Assembly: GCF_963678545.1 (NCBI RefSeq)
Contig: NZ_OY782870.1
Coordinates: 806,001 to 870,000, forward strand
Source of the DNA: an uncultured Methanomethylovorans sp.
Lineage (GTDB): Archaea; Halobacteriota; Methanosarcinia; Methanosarcinales; Methanosarcinaceae
Direction: 5' to 3'
Length of the DNA stretch: 64,000 nucleotides
Position numbers and translations under genes: made by a program. The stretch's first letter is position 1; every line of letters starts with the position of its first letter. Below are positions 29,129 to 37,800 of this stretch, in pieces. The notes beneath the pieces were generated by a model. It was not told where the DNA came from. It saw only the letters and a list, made by a program, of their open reading frames with translations, and made no database searches.

Positions 29129-29731
29129 TTATATGCTGCCATCACACCGGACTATCCGGTAGATCTCAACCTTAACCAATTCTACATCTTTTTTATGAAA
29201 TTTAAATGTTCGTTTTATAGGAAAACCGGTTTCATACCAATCACTAATAGTTGCAGGTTCTATGAAACTCTTAATGAATCTGTAACTTCCGCAATTGTGT
29301 ACAGAATATGTCACATCTGCAACTCTCAGGGCTGTCGAAAGGAAAGGCCTATCATTACCCTTGGACTGTGCTCCAAAAGGCGGATTCATTATAACAGTAT
29401 CTGCATGTTCCGGTACACCCGAGATATCACATTGCACAAACTCCACATCAATTTCCATCATGGATGCGTTCTGTCTTGCTATCTCCAGAGCACTGGGGTC
29501 AAGATCAAAACCAACAACTTTCTCTGCACCTAAAAGCTTTGCACCAATGGCAAGGATACCGGTGCCACATCCTAGGTCATATACCGTACCTTGCAGATCG
29601 CCATGCATGAATGCAAAATGCAATACTTCTGCAGCTATGGGGGCGGGTGTAGCATATTGCTCAAGGTTGACATCGGGTTTTTCAAATCCCTTTACCTTTT
29701 CCAGCATAATTTCAAGTTTTCTCTGCTTCAT
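29129..29731 (-). CDS. Class I methyltransferase, METTL5-like (COG2263)
   Basis: A 200-residue SAM-dependent methyltransferase: [14 protein letters not shown] for [12 protein letters not shown], and the catalytic MNPPFG that marks adenine-N6 or RNA methylases. The full-length pattern ([15 protein letters not shown] at the start) matches COG2263 and resembles METTL5, which methylates rRNA; the target here is inferred. It follows dph2 by 17 bp and is 133 bp upstream of csl4. Confidence 0.88.
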   Translation of the reverse strand: MKQRKLEIMLEKVKGFEKPDVNLEQYATPAPIAAEVLHFAFMHGDLQGTVYDLGCGTGILAIGAKLLGAEKVVGFDLDPSALEIARQNASMMEIDVEFVQCDISGVPEHADTVIMNPPFGAQSKGNDRPFLSTALRVADVTYSVHNCGSYRFIKSFIEPATISDWYETGFPIKRTFKFHKKDVELVKVEIYRIVRCDGSI

Positions 29732-29748
29732 TTTATGACCTGCAATTT

Positions 29749-30741
29749 TCAGGTTGTGATCTCATCAAATACCAAATCTTCCCATTCTTTCTCGCCAAGC
29801 ACTATCTCAAGTTCCGGGGGAGTAAGCATTGGAGCATTGAAGCGGCCAACTTCATCAATAGCAAGCCTTGGACATGCAGTGTTTACAAAAGCATCCACTT
29901 TGAACTGTAGTAACTGGTCAGGGGTCACAAGATCCATCATTATAATATGGGCATCTTTACCATGCTTACGTGCCATTTCCTGCAACTTCAGGGCAAGTGT
30001 CATACGTTTCTGTCCGGGTTTAGAACATACGATTATTCCAAAAAGATTAGCATCCAGGGATTTTCCAATGACGGCACTGCGTTGTTTAAGGACCTTTGAA
30101 ATGTCCAGTTCTCTTATCTCATTTACAAAGGGGTCAGCTATTAGAACTCTTCTTCCTGTAGATAATGCCACACCCATGGGGTGGAAATAACCACTGCCTA
30201 TATACAGATATTCATCACACAGCTCAGTCCTTGCTGAGGAAAAATTACATCCTAGTACCTGTCCAGGGTATGCTATTTTTGCATCTCCCTTTCCGATTAC
30301 GCACACTTTGCCATGGGATTGCAAAATTTCACATGCTTTCAGAAGCTTATGCACATGCTGAACCGTGGTAATGAGGCCGATCCTCTGACCCTTAAGCATT
30401 TCTAGAGACTTATTCACCACTTCCTCTACTCCAGCATTGGACCTGACCTCAATGAAATACACATTTCTTACATAACTGCTGTCATCAAGCACAGCATGTC
30501 CAAAATGGAACAGTATATCCACCTGACGTACAAGATCAACATCCACATCACATGCCCCAAAACATGGATTACCGGATATCAATATCTGCGCATTTGTTTC
30601 TTCTTCGATCTCGCGAGCTATTCCTGTAGCTCTGCGCTTAAAGCCCTCAGGGAACTGTAAGCCCACTATCTTTGCATTTGTATCTCTTATTATGCTAATT
30701 ATCCTTGCTATCTGGAAATCAAATGCCTCAGTGTCTGCCAA
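29749..30741 (-). CDS. dph2: Diphthamide synthase subunit Dph2 (2-(3-amino-3-carboxypropyl)histidine synthase)
   Basis: A protein of about 330 residues. The frame extends to 30774, but GGAGG just upstream and the two-base distance from the hpt stop favour a TTG start at 30741. The three cysteines that bind the unusual [4Fe-4S] cluster can be seen in [16 protein letters not shown] and [11 protein letters not shown]. It builds diphthamide on elongation factor 2. It is coupled to hpt and the methyltransferase gene. Confidence 0.9.
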   Translation of the reverse strand: MADTEAFDFQIARIISIIRDTNAKIVGLQFPEGFKRRATGIAREIEEETNAQILISGNPCFGACDVDVDLVRQVDILFHFGHAVLDDSSYVRNVYFIEVRSNAGVEEVVNKSLEMLKGQRIGLITTVQHVHKLLKACEILQSHGKVCVIGKGDAKIAYPGQVLGCNFSSARTELCDEYLYIGSGYFHPMGVALSTGRRVLIADPFVNEIRELDISKVLKQRSAVIGKSLDANLFGIIVCSKPGQKRMTLALKLQEMARKHGKDAHIIMMDLVTPDQLLQFKVDAFVNTACPRLAIDEVGRFNAPMLTPPELEIVLGEKEWEDLVFDEITT

Positions 30742-30742
30742 C

Positions 30743-31300
30743 CTAGTCCTCCAGTATATGCACACCATGCTCATCTACATCTATGCGCACAAGTGTTGTC
30801 ACTTCTATGCCTTCTTTTCGAAGAGTTTCAATCCCTTCTCCGCGTTCAATGACAACAAAGATACCTGCAATTATGGCTCCAATATTCTTCAGTGCCTTTA
30901 CCAGCGCCAACAAAGTACCGCCTGTACTGATCACGTCATCAATAATGAGTACTCTGTCACCTTTTTTTATTCCATTAATGTACAGTTCACCTTTAGAATA
31001 ACCAGTATTCTGAGAAAGGAGCACCTCTCCATCCAATTCGTACTTCCTTTTACGGACAATAGCAAAAGGTATATCGGTCATCAAAGAGACGGTGGTAGCC
31101 AGCGGAATGCCCATAGCTTCAATGGTTAGTATTCTGTCCACATCCAGATCCGCTCTTTCCATAATGAACTCAGCTATCTCTTCTAGAAGTTCCGGTTCAA
31201 GTGCAGGAACTCCATCAGAGATAGGATGGATAAAATAACTATAATCTCCCCTTTTCACTATGGGAATGCCTTTGAATGAATTTTGTAATATCTCTAGCAT
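30743..31300 (-). CDS. hpt: Hypoxanthine phosphoribosyltransferase (archaeal)
   Basis: A 185-residue type I PRTase with the PRPP loop [13 protein letters not shown] and the archaeal Hpt pattern ([32 protein letters not shown]). It salvages hypoxanthine (and possibly guanine). The stop is 2 bp from the dph2 start, giving the order hpt-dph2-methyltransferase-csl4-rpoL on the minus strand. Confidence 0.9.
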   Translation of the reverse strand: MLEILQNSFKGIPIVKRGDYSYFIHPISDGVPALEPELLEEIAEFIMERADLDVDRILTIEAMGIPLATTVSLMTDIPFAIVRKRKYELDGEVLLSQNTGYSKGELYINGIKKGDRVLIIDDVISTGGTLLALVKALKNIGAIIAGIFVVIERGEGIETLRKEGIEVTTLVRIDVDEHGVHILED

Positions 31301-31419
31301 CTGAAATACCCCTTAATTAGATTGCCACATATATGTATACACCTATAAAAGAGTCTACACAGGAAAATGAGGCATTGTTTGAAATGTTATTATTCAAGTG
31401 GAAATCTTATCTAACAACC

Positions 31420-32337
31420 TCAATAGTCTAAAGTATCTATCACAAATCTGGCAAGAGCCGTACCTTTCTCCACATTTTTCATCAGCGTATCTGCAATAAG
31501 TATTTTGCATGCAGCATCCTTGAGAGCAGATATGCCGTAAGTATCCCTTTCATCCAATATCATTATGTCGAGGATATCTCCGTAACAATCGACAACACCG
31601 GCAGAGGATACCTCTAAACCTCTTGCAGCCATCAACTTTCCTGCAGGGCCGCTTACTGGTTCCTTTCCAATAATAGGGCTTACTGCGATAACAGTTTTCT
31701 TTCTCAATATTTCTCTCATCCGTTTCAGGGCAAGTATAGGTCCGATGCTTGTGATGGGGTTACTGGGTCCTATAAGCACATATTCTTCCTTTTCCAGTGC
31801 TTCAAGGACAGCAGGTGAAATGGTAGCTTTTTCTATGTCTTCCTGAACCACTTCTATAACTTCAGGTTTACCATGCTCCTTTATCCAGAATTCCTGGAAA
31901 TGCATTTTCCCAGCAGGTGTTGTCACCATCGTCTTCACAGGGTCATCTGACATGGGTAGTATCTTTGAGCGTATGCCAAAAGCTCTTGCAAGTTCCAGTG
32001 TTGCTTCTGTGAGAGAATAACCTGCTCTTAAAAGGTCAGAACGCATGATATTTGTAGCACGGTCCTGGTCGCCAAGCATCATGGTTTCGTTATATCCTAG
32101 GGATCTGAGGGCCCCATAGGTCATGAAAGTATCATTTTTAATACCCCACCACTTAGCAATATCAAGTTTTCCGGAAAATAGGTATAGAACTGTATCTATG
32201 TCCGGTGTTACGAGGTTTCCTGATATCCACATGTCCTCTGCAGTATTCACAACAACAGTGATTTCCTCTTCAGGTAATATGCTCCTCAGTCCTTCAAGGA
32301 GCTTGGGAGTTCCGGTCCCACCGGAAAGTATGAGCAT
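31420..32337 (-). CDS. cofD: 2-phospho-L-lactate transferase
   Basis: A 305-residue protein with the CofD start LILSGGTGTPKLLEGL, VVNTAEDMWISGNLVTPDIDTVLY and LIGPSNPITSIGPIL. It joins the phospholactyl (or PEP-derived) group to Fo in F420 synthesis. GAGG seven bases before the ATG supports the start. A TATA-like TTTATATAA shared with the divergent HD gene lies at about 32357-32366. Confidence 0.94.
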   Translation of the reverse strand: MLILSGGTGTPKLLEGLRSILPEEEITVVVNTAEDMWISGNLVTPDIDTVLYLFSGKLDIAKWWGIKNDTFMTYGALRSLGYNETMMLGDQDRATNIMRSDLLRAGYSLTEATLELARAFGIRSKILPMSDDPVKTMVTTPAGKMHFQEFWIKEHGKPEVIEVVQEDIEKATISPAVLEALEKEEYVLIGPSNPITSIGPILALKRMREILRKKTVIAVSPIIGKEPVSGPAGKLMAARGLEVSSAGVVDCYGDILDIMILDERDTYGISALKDAACKILIADTLMKNVEKGTALARFVIDTLDY

Positions 32338-32416
32338 GTATGTCCTCGGATAGTCCTTATATAAATTAGTTATGATAGAGGAACAGCATTATAGGATGAG
32401 GGGATATTTAAACAAT

Positions 32417-33613
32417 ATGAATGTTGTTCGTGATCCTATTCACGGTTACATCGAACTCGATGAGCTTACGCTTTCTCTTATAGATACCCCTCCTATGCAG
32501 CGCCTGCGCAGAATAAGACAACTTGGGCTTTCAAACCTTGTGTATCCAGGTGCCAACCATACGCGTTTTGAGCATTCTCTGGGTGTAATGCATCTTGCGA
32601 CCACTCTGACAAGGCAGATAGACTCAGTCTCCCAACAGGAGAAGGATGAACTAAGAGCTGCAGCCCTGCTACATGACATAGGGCATGGTCCCCTCTCTCA
32701 TGTATCTGAGAGCTTTATAACGCAGTATACGCGCCAGAAACATGAAGATATACTTCACTTGCTGCGCAAGGGCGAGATTGCTGAAATATTGGAAAAACAT
32801 GATCTAAATCCTACTATCATCCAGAATCATATCAAAGGCGAGACAGATTTGGGAAAGATCCTGAGCAGTGAGATCGATGTTGATCGTATGGATTATCTGG
32901 TAAGGGATTCATATTATACCGGGGTTGCATTCGGGTTGGTGGATCATGTGAGGCTGATTCATGAGATGCATTTCTATGAAGATAAGCTGGTAGTAGGTTC
33001 AGGCGGCGTAAAAGCTGCGGAATCTTTGCTTGTTTCCAGATTTCTCATGCATCCATCTGTTTACTATCATCATGTTTCACGTATAGCGGAAACAATGTGC
33101 ATTCGGGCTATTGAGGAACTTATTCATAATAATGCGATCAATCCTACGGAACTGCGGCAGATGGATGATGCGCATCTATTACATATAATGCGTTCAAGTG
33201 ATGGATATGCTCGTGACCTTACGCAACGCCTTGATGAACGCAGACTTTACAAGAGAGCTTTATATGTAGGTTTCGAGGAGGTTACAGAAGGCGTTTTGAA
33301 ACACAGGGGCAACATACGCAGGATAGAGGCTGAAATAGCATCTATGGCTGGTATTGAACCCACAGATGTGCTCATAGATATACCTCGTTCTCCGGAGATC
33401 CCTGAACTTAAGGCACTTGTGAAGCTCAACGGCAAGATGGTAAGACTGGACGAGGCTTCTTATATAGTGGCTACTCTTGAGCAGGCTCACTGGGATAACT
33501 GGAAGATGGGTGTTTACACGCCAAAGGAGTTCCGTGAGAAAGTGGGGAAAGCTGCAAAGGAGTTCTTTGAGGTTAAGAAGACCACAAAGCAGTTCAGGCT
33601 CACGGAGCTGTGA
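32417..33613 (+). CDS. HD-domain phosphohydrolase (dNTPase/SAMHD1-like)
   Basis: A 398-residue protein from the ATG at 32417; the frame runs back to an ATG at 32372, but family members start at VVRDPIHGYIEL and GAGGGG precedes 32417. Metal-binding HD motifs: HTRFEHSLGVMHLA, LLHDIGHGPLSHV and SEIDVDRMDYLVRDS. Substrates of archaeal members may be dNTPs or other nucleotides. It forms an operon with the LpdD-like and ubiX genes. Confidence 0.88.
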   Translation: MNVVRDPIHGYIELDELTLSLIDTPPMQRLRRIRQLGLSNLVYPGANHTRFEHSLGVMHLATTLTRQIDSVSQQEKDELRAAALLHDIGHGPLSHVSESFITQYTRQKHEDILHLLRKGEIAEILEKHDLNPTIIQNHIKGETDLGKILSSEIDVDRMDYLVRDSYYTGVAFGLVDHVRLIHEMHFYEDKLVVGSGGVKAAESLLVSRFLMHPSVYYHHVSRIAETMCIRAIEELIHNNAINPTELRQMDDAHLLHIMRSSDGYARDLTQRLDERRLYKRALYVGFEEVTEGVLKHRGNIRRIEAEIASMAGIEPTDVLIDIPRSPEIPELKALVKLNGKMVRLDEASYIVATLEQAHWDNWKMGVYTPKEFREKVGKAAKEFFEVKKTTKQFRLTEL

Positions 33614-33615
33614 TC

Positions 33616-33966
33616 ATGATCGAGATCAAAAAAGAAGTTGGAAGAGTGCAGCTTCTTCTAAAAGGCGAGTCTGTAGGCAAGGATTTGTTTTTTGTACTAT
33701 CAGGGGGCAGAGAACACATAGGTGCGGTTGCGATGGGTATTTATGACAAGGAAAGTTGCCGTGCTTCATCTTCGGTGATCAGCGTACCTGGGCACAGGGA
33801 AGATGAAATTGCCCTGCAAGGAGCAAGAAAGGTTAGCGCTGTTACGCAGAGCACAACGGTATTTATGGTCGGTATTCACGTAGATACCATAACTGTTGAT
33901 GAGATCCAAACCATTGTAAAGGCTTCCGATAAAATGATAGACGAGCTTATTGAGGTCATAAGATGA
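33616..33966 (+). CDS. LpdD-like small protein, UbiX partner
   Basis: A 116-residue protein next to ubiX. It resembles the short proteins often annotated as prenylated-flavin chaperone LpdD (proteasome-assembly-chaperone-like fold). Notable: LFFVLSGGREHIGAVAMG, SSSVISVPGHREDEIALQGA and a final MIDELIEVIR helix. The ATG at 33616 has GGAG upstream; its stop overlaps the ubiX start by 4 bp. The role, delivery or use of prenylated FMN, is inferred from context and resemblance. Confidence 0.65.
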   Translation: MIEIKKEVGRVQLLLKGESVGKDLFFVLSGGREHIGAVAMGIYDKESCRASSSVISVPGHREDEIALQGARKVSAVTQSTTVFMVGIHVDTITVDEIQTIVKASDKMIDELIEVIR

Positions 33967-34523
33967 GCAAAATGGAAATAGTAGTTGGCATAAGTGGGGC
34001 ATCAGGGTCTATTTACGGCATAAGGCTGCTTGAGATACTTTCCAGCATGGACATAGTCACGCACCTTGTTATAACCAGATCAGCAAGGCAGATCATAGAA
34101 ATAGAAACTGACTATTCGGTTGTGGAGGTAGAGGATATGGCAAGCCATGTTTATGAAGAAAGGGAGTTCACCGCACCCATTGCCAGTGGTTCACATCGAT
34201 TCCATGGTATGATTGTTGCTCCATGTAGTATGAAGACTGTTGGCTCCATTGCAAATGGCATGTCTGACAATCTGTTAGAACGAACTGCTGATGTATGCCT
34301 TAAAGAAAGACGCAGGCTTGTTATTGTGCCGCGAGAGACACCTTTGAACGAAATACATCTTGAGAACATGCTCAAGCTCACAAGAGCAGGGGCTATTATA
34401 TTACCTGCATGTCCTGGCTTCTATTCCAGGCCAAAGAACATTGATGATCTTGTGAATTCTATTTCCGGGCGCGCTTTAGACCTCGCGGGAATAGATAATG
34501 ACGTATATAACAGATGGAAATAG
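33963..34523 (+). CDS. ubiX: Flavin prenyltransferase UbiX
   Basis: A 186-residue flavoprotein with the UbiX signature: VVGISGASGSIYGIRLLE, VAPCSMKTVGSIANGMSDNLLERTADV, RRLVIVPRETPLNEIHLENMLKL. It makes prenylated FMN for UbiD-type decarboxylases. No ubiD is in this window, so the partner enzyme lies elsewhere. It ends the HD-LpdD-ubiX operon. Confidence 0.93.
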   Translation: MSKMEIVVGISGASGSIYGIRLLEILSSMDIVTHLVITRSARQIIEIETDYSVVEVEDMASHVYEEREFTAPIASGSHRFHGMIVAPCSMKTVGSIANGMSDNLLERTADVCLKERRRLVIVPRETPLNEIHLENMLKLTRAGAIILPACPGFYSRPKNIDDLVNSISGRALDLAGIDNDVYNRWK

Positions 34524-34645
34524 GTTATGTAATCTTAGCCTCAATTTTTTCATATTTTGACCATTTTTCCAGTTTTTACATTTTTTGACTGATTTCTGAC
34601 GGAAGGTTTTTAACCTATAACGTCTATTGCAGTGCTTACCCCCTT

Positions 34646-34723
34646 GGGATAGTAGGGTAGCCTGGTCCATCCTCGAGCGTTTGGGACGCTTGGACTGCGG
34701 TTCAAATCCGCGCTATCCCACCA
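34646..34723 (+). tRNA. tRNA-Pro (anticodon TGG)
   Basis: GGGATAG pairs with CTATCCC; the D stem GGGT/ATCC, anticodon stem GAGCG/CGCTT with loop TTTGGGA (anticodon TGG) and T arm TGCGG-TTCAAAT-CCGCG are all present. The discriminator is A at 34720 and CCA is encoded at 34721-34723. The gap before it (34524-34645) is AT-rich; TTTTTAACCTATAA at about 34605-34620 may serve as a box A region. Confidence 0.92.
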
Positions 34724-34864
34724 AACTTCTTTGAAGACTTTTTTTTATTGTTCATTCTTTTCAAGTTTACTTTCTCAATAGTTTAAATTTCAATTTTCCA
34801 CATGTCCTCTTTCTCCATTATTTCATACATAACTTAGCTAGATGGCAACAGTACAAAAATAGAG

Positions 34865-34882
34865 TTATTTTTATATAATTAG
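34865..34882 (+). promoter_or_regulatory. TATA box of the surface protein gene
   Basis: An AT-rich TTTTTATATAATTAG stretch lies about 20-25 bp before the ATG at 34898. There is no ribosome site before the ATG, so the message may be leaderless. Between the tRNA-Pro end and here I see no gene. Confidence 0.45.
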
Positions 34883-34897
34883 TGTATATCTATTTGT

Positions 34898-37800
34898 ATG
34901 GCGTTATTCATACACACTAAAATCTCAGTATCGTTGTTGACAGCTTTTTTCTTCTTTTCGATCTTATTTGCCGGAATCGGTAGTGCAGCGACAATTTCTG
35001 TTGAAAATGTATCAGATAGTGTCACTGCCGCTGATCTGGTGAACATACTGCTTGGAGAAAATAGTACTGTTACTGTTTCCAATATCTCAATTACAGGCAG
35101 TAATGCGGCGATCGGTCACTTCACTAATGGTGGCTCGCTGGGATTTGATACTGGTGTTGTAATGAGTACCGGTTTGATTTCTAACATATCCAATGATATG
35201 TCTAACTTCGCTAACACTAATAATAGTCAGCCAGGGGACAGTGATCTGAGCACGCTTGTCAATGATACTACTTTCGATGCCATTATTCTTGAATTTGATT
35301 TTGTCCCTGAAAAAAGCGGTATCAATTTTAATTATCGATTTAGTTCTGAAGAAAGTTTTACAGATGTGTATGATGATGCTTTTGGACTTTTCGTAAATGG
35401 AGCTAATATTGCCCTGCTGCCGAATGGAAATCCAGTCAGTGTAATTAATATTGGAAATGGTACTTACTATGAGCCAGGTCCTCTCAATAATTGTTTTAAT
35501 GGGTCCAGTATAATACTGACAGCTGCAGTGGAAGTAGTACCAGGAACTTTAAACCACATGAAATTTGCCATTGCGGATGCAAGAGATGGTGTTTATGATT
35601 CGGGTGTTTTCATAGAGGGCGGTTCTTTCGTATCCAATACAATTCCTAACGCACCAGTATCCCCTATGTGTGAAGCTGAGACGAATCCAACAGATCTAAC
35701 AGATCTAACCCCTGAATTTAGTTGGACTTTCTCTGATCCAGATGTTGGTGATACACAGGGAGCTTACCAGATCCAGGTAGGAACAACCGAAGGTGGAAGT
35801 GATATGTGGGACAGTGGCCAGGTCACAAGCTCTTCATCAACTGATATATCTTATGCGGGTTCTGATTTAGATTATAATACTGTATATTACTGGAGAGTAA
35901 AGACATGGGACAATAACAATGCAGTAAGTTCCTACTGTGCCGCTCAAACCTTCAGTACTTCGGAAGAAATTCTATCTCCTGTTGCTAATTTGACAGCCAA
36001 TGTCACTTCCGGTACAGCTCCACTTACAGTGAACTTCACTGATCTCTCAACCAACACACCCACTTCCTGGTTATGGGACTTTGGTGATGGAAATATTTCA
36101 AACGATCAAAACCCTACCCATACCTATACAAGTGGAGGCACTTATACCGTCAGCCTCAATGCAACAAGTGCTGCTGGAAGCAACACAAGCATCCAGGCGA
36201 ATTACATCACTGTAGTGGTAGCGACTAGAGTGGATGCTTCCTACGCGTCAGTCACTTATTATGAAAACGATAATATGACCGTAGATCCCGGGATCAATGT
36301 AACCGGCAGTTCAACTTTTACATCAGCTAGGGTCTATATCGGTGATGGCTACGTAGCGGGTGAAGACTTCCTCCGTTTCACGGACTCAAGCAACATAACT
36401 GGAAGTTTCAGTGGATCAACCGGAGTTCTTACTCTTACGGGAAATGGAAGTGCTGCTGCATACCAGGCAGCCTTCAGAAATATAAAATATGAAAACACTA
36501 ACGAAGATCCCAATACAGCTGATAGAAATATTACATTCGTTCTGGGAGAAAACGCTCTTTATTCCCAGGATACAGGTCATTATTATGAATATGTAGCAAA
36601 TGCTCGTATCTCCTGGAATGATGCGAAAACAGCGGCAGAGGCAAGAAGCCTGTCGGGAATGCAGGGTTATCTCGCTACGATTACATCCGCAACGGAGAAT
36701 AGCTTCATCAGTTCTAAAATACAAGGTGAAGCATGGATAGGGGCAAGCGATTCAGCACAAGAGGGTCAATGGAAATGGGTAACAGGTCCTGAAAGTGGGA
36801 CAATTTACTCTTTATTCTGGAGTGGCAATTATAACGGTGCTGCTGTAAATGGTTCGTATGAGAATTGGAATGACAACGAGCCAAATGATGCAGGTGATGA
36901 AGACTGTGCACACCTTCTCTCAAATGGAATGTGGAATGATTACAATGCAAATAATATTGATCCTATAATGGGTTATTTTGTAGAATACGGTGGAATGCCG
37001 AATGAACCCTCTCCACAGCTCACTACAACTATTGTTGTGAGTATTAACTCCATCAATGATGCCCCCTCCACCCCCGGAGCTTTCACCTCTCCCACAAGTG
37101 GCCAGATCAAGCAGGGCGGTCAGTCACTAACTGCCAGCTGGGGTGCATCTACAGATCTGGATGACGCTGTCAAGTATGATCTATGGTTCTTCAATGGCAG
37201 CTGGACAATAATTGGGGATCTTCTGAACACTAACAGTAAGACATTCACTCTGCCTGCTGACAATACGAACAGTGCAATGCTCCGTGTATATGCAAACGAT
37301 ACTCAGGATAATTCATCTGCAAGAGATGTTACATTTACTATTGATTCACTGGGACCAGTGATATCTTACGGCACAAATGGAAATGTCACGTACTCCAAAA
37401 GCCACAGTACAACAGCAACAGGAACAGATGCTGTTGCAGGCCTTGCAAATATTGCCTATGCCTGGACCAATGACTCTGATGTAAGTTCCGTATCCTCATG
37501 GACCAATTTTGTAAATGGTGCTGCATTAACTAAGGATACTGTCAGTGGTGAGTGGTATCTGCACATCAATGCAACAGACAATGTTGGTAATGTAAATCTT
37601 TCCGTATCCAGTGCGTTCAATCTGGACAATGGTCTGCCTGTGATCAATTTTGGAACCAATGGTAATGCTACTTATGCCCAGAACCATAGTACTGATGTCA
37701 CTGTTGTTGATCCACTTTCAGGTATCGAGTCTTTGGCTTATTCCTGGACCAATGATTCCGATGTGAGTTCGGTTTCTGAATGGACCTCTTTTGCCAACGG

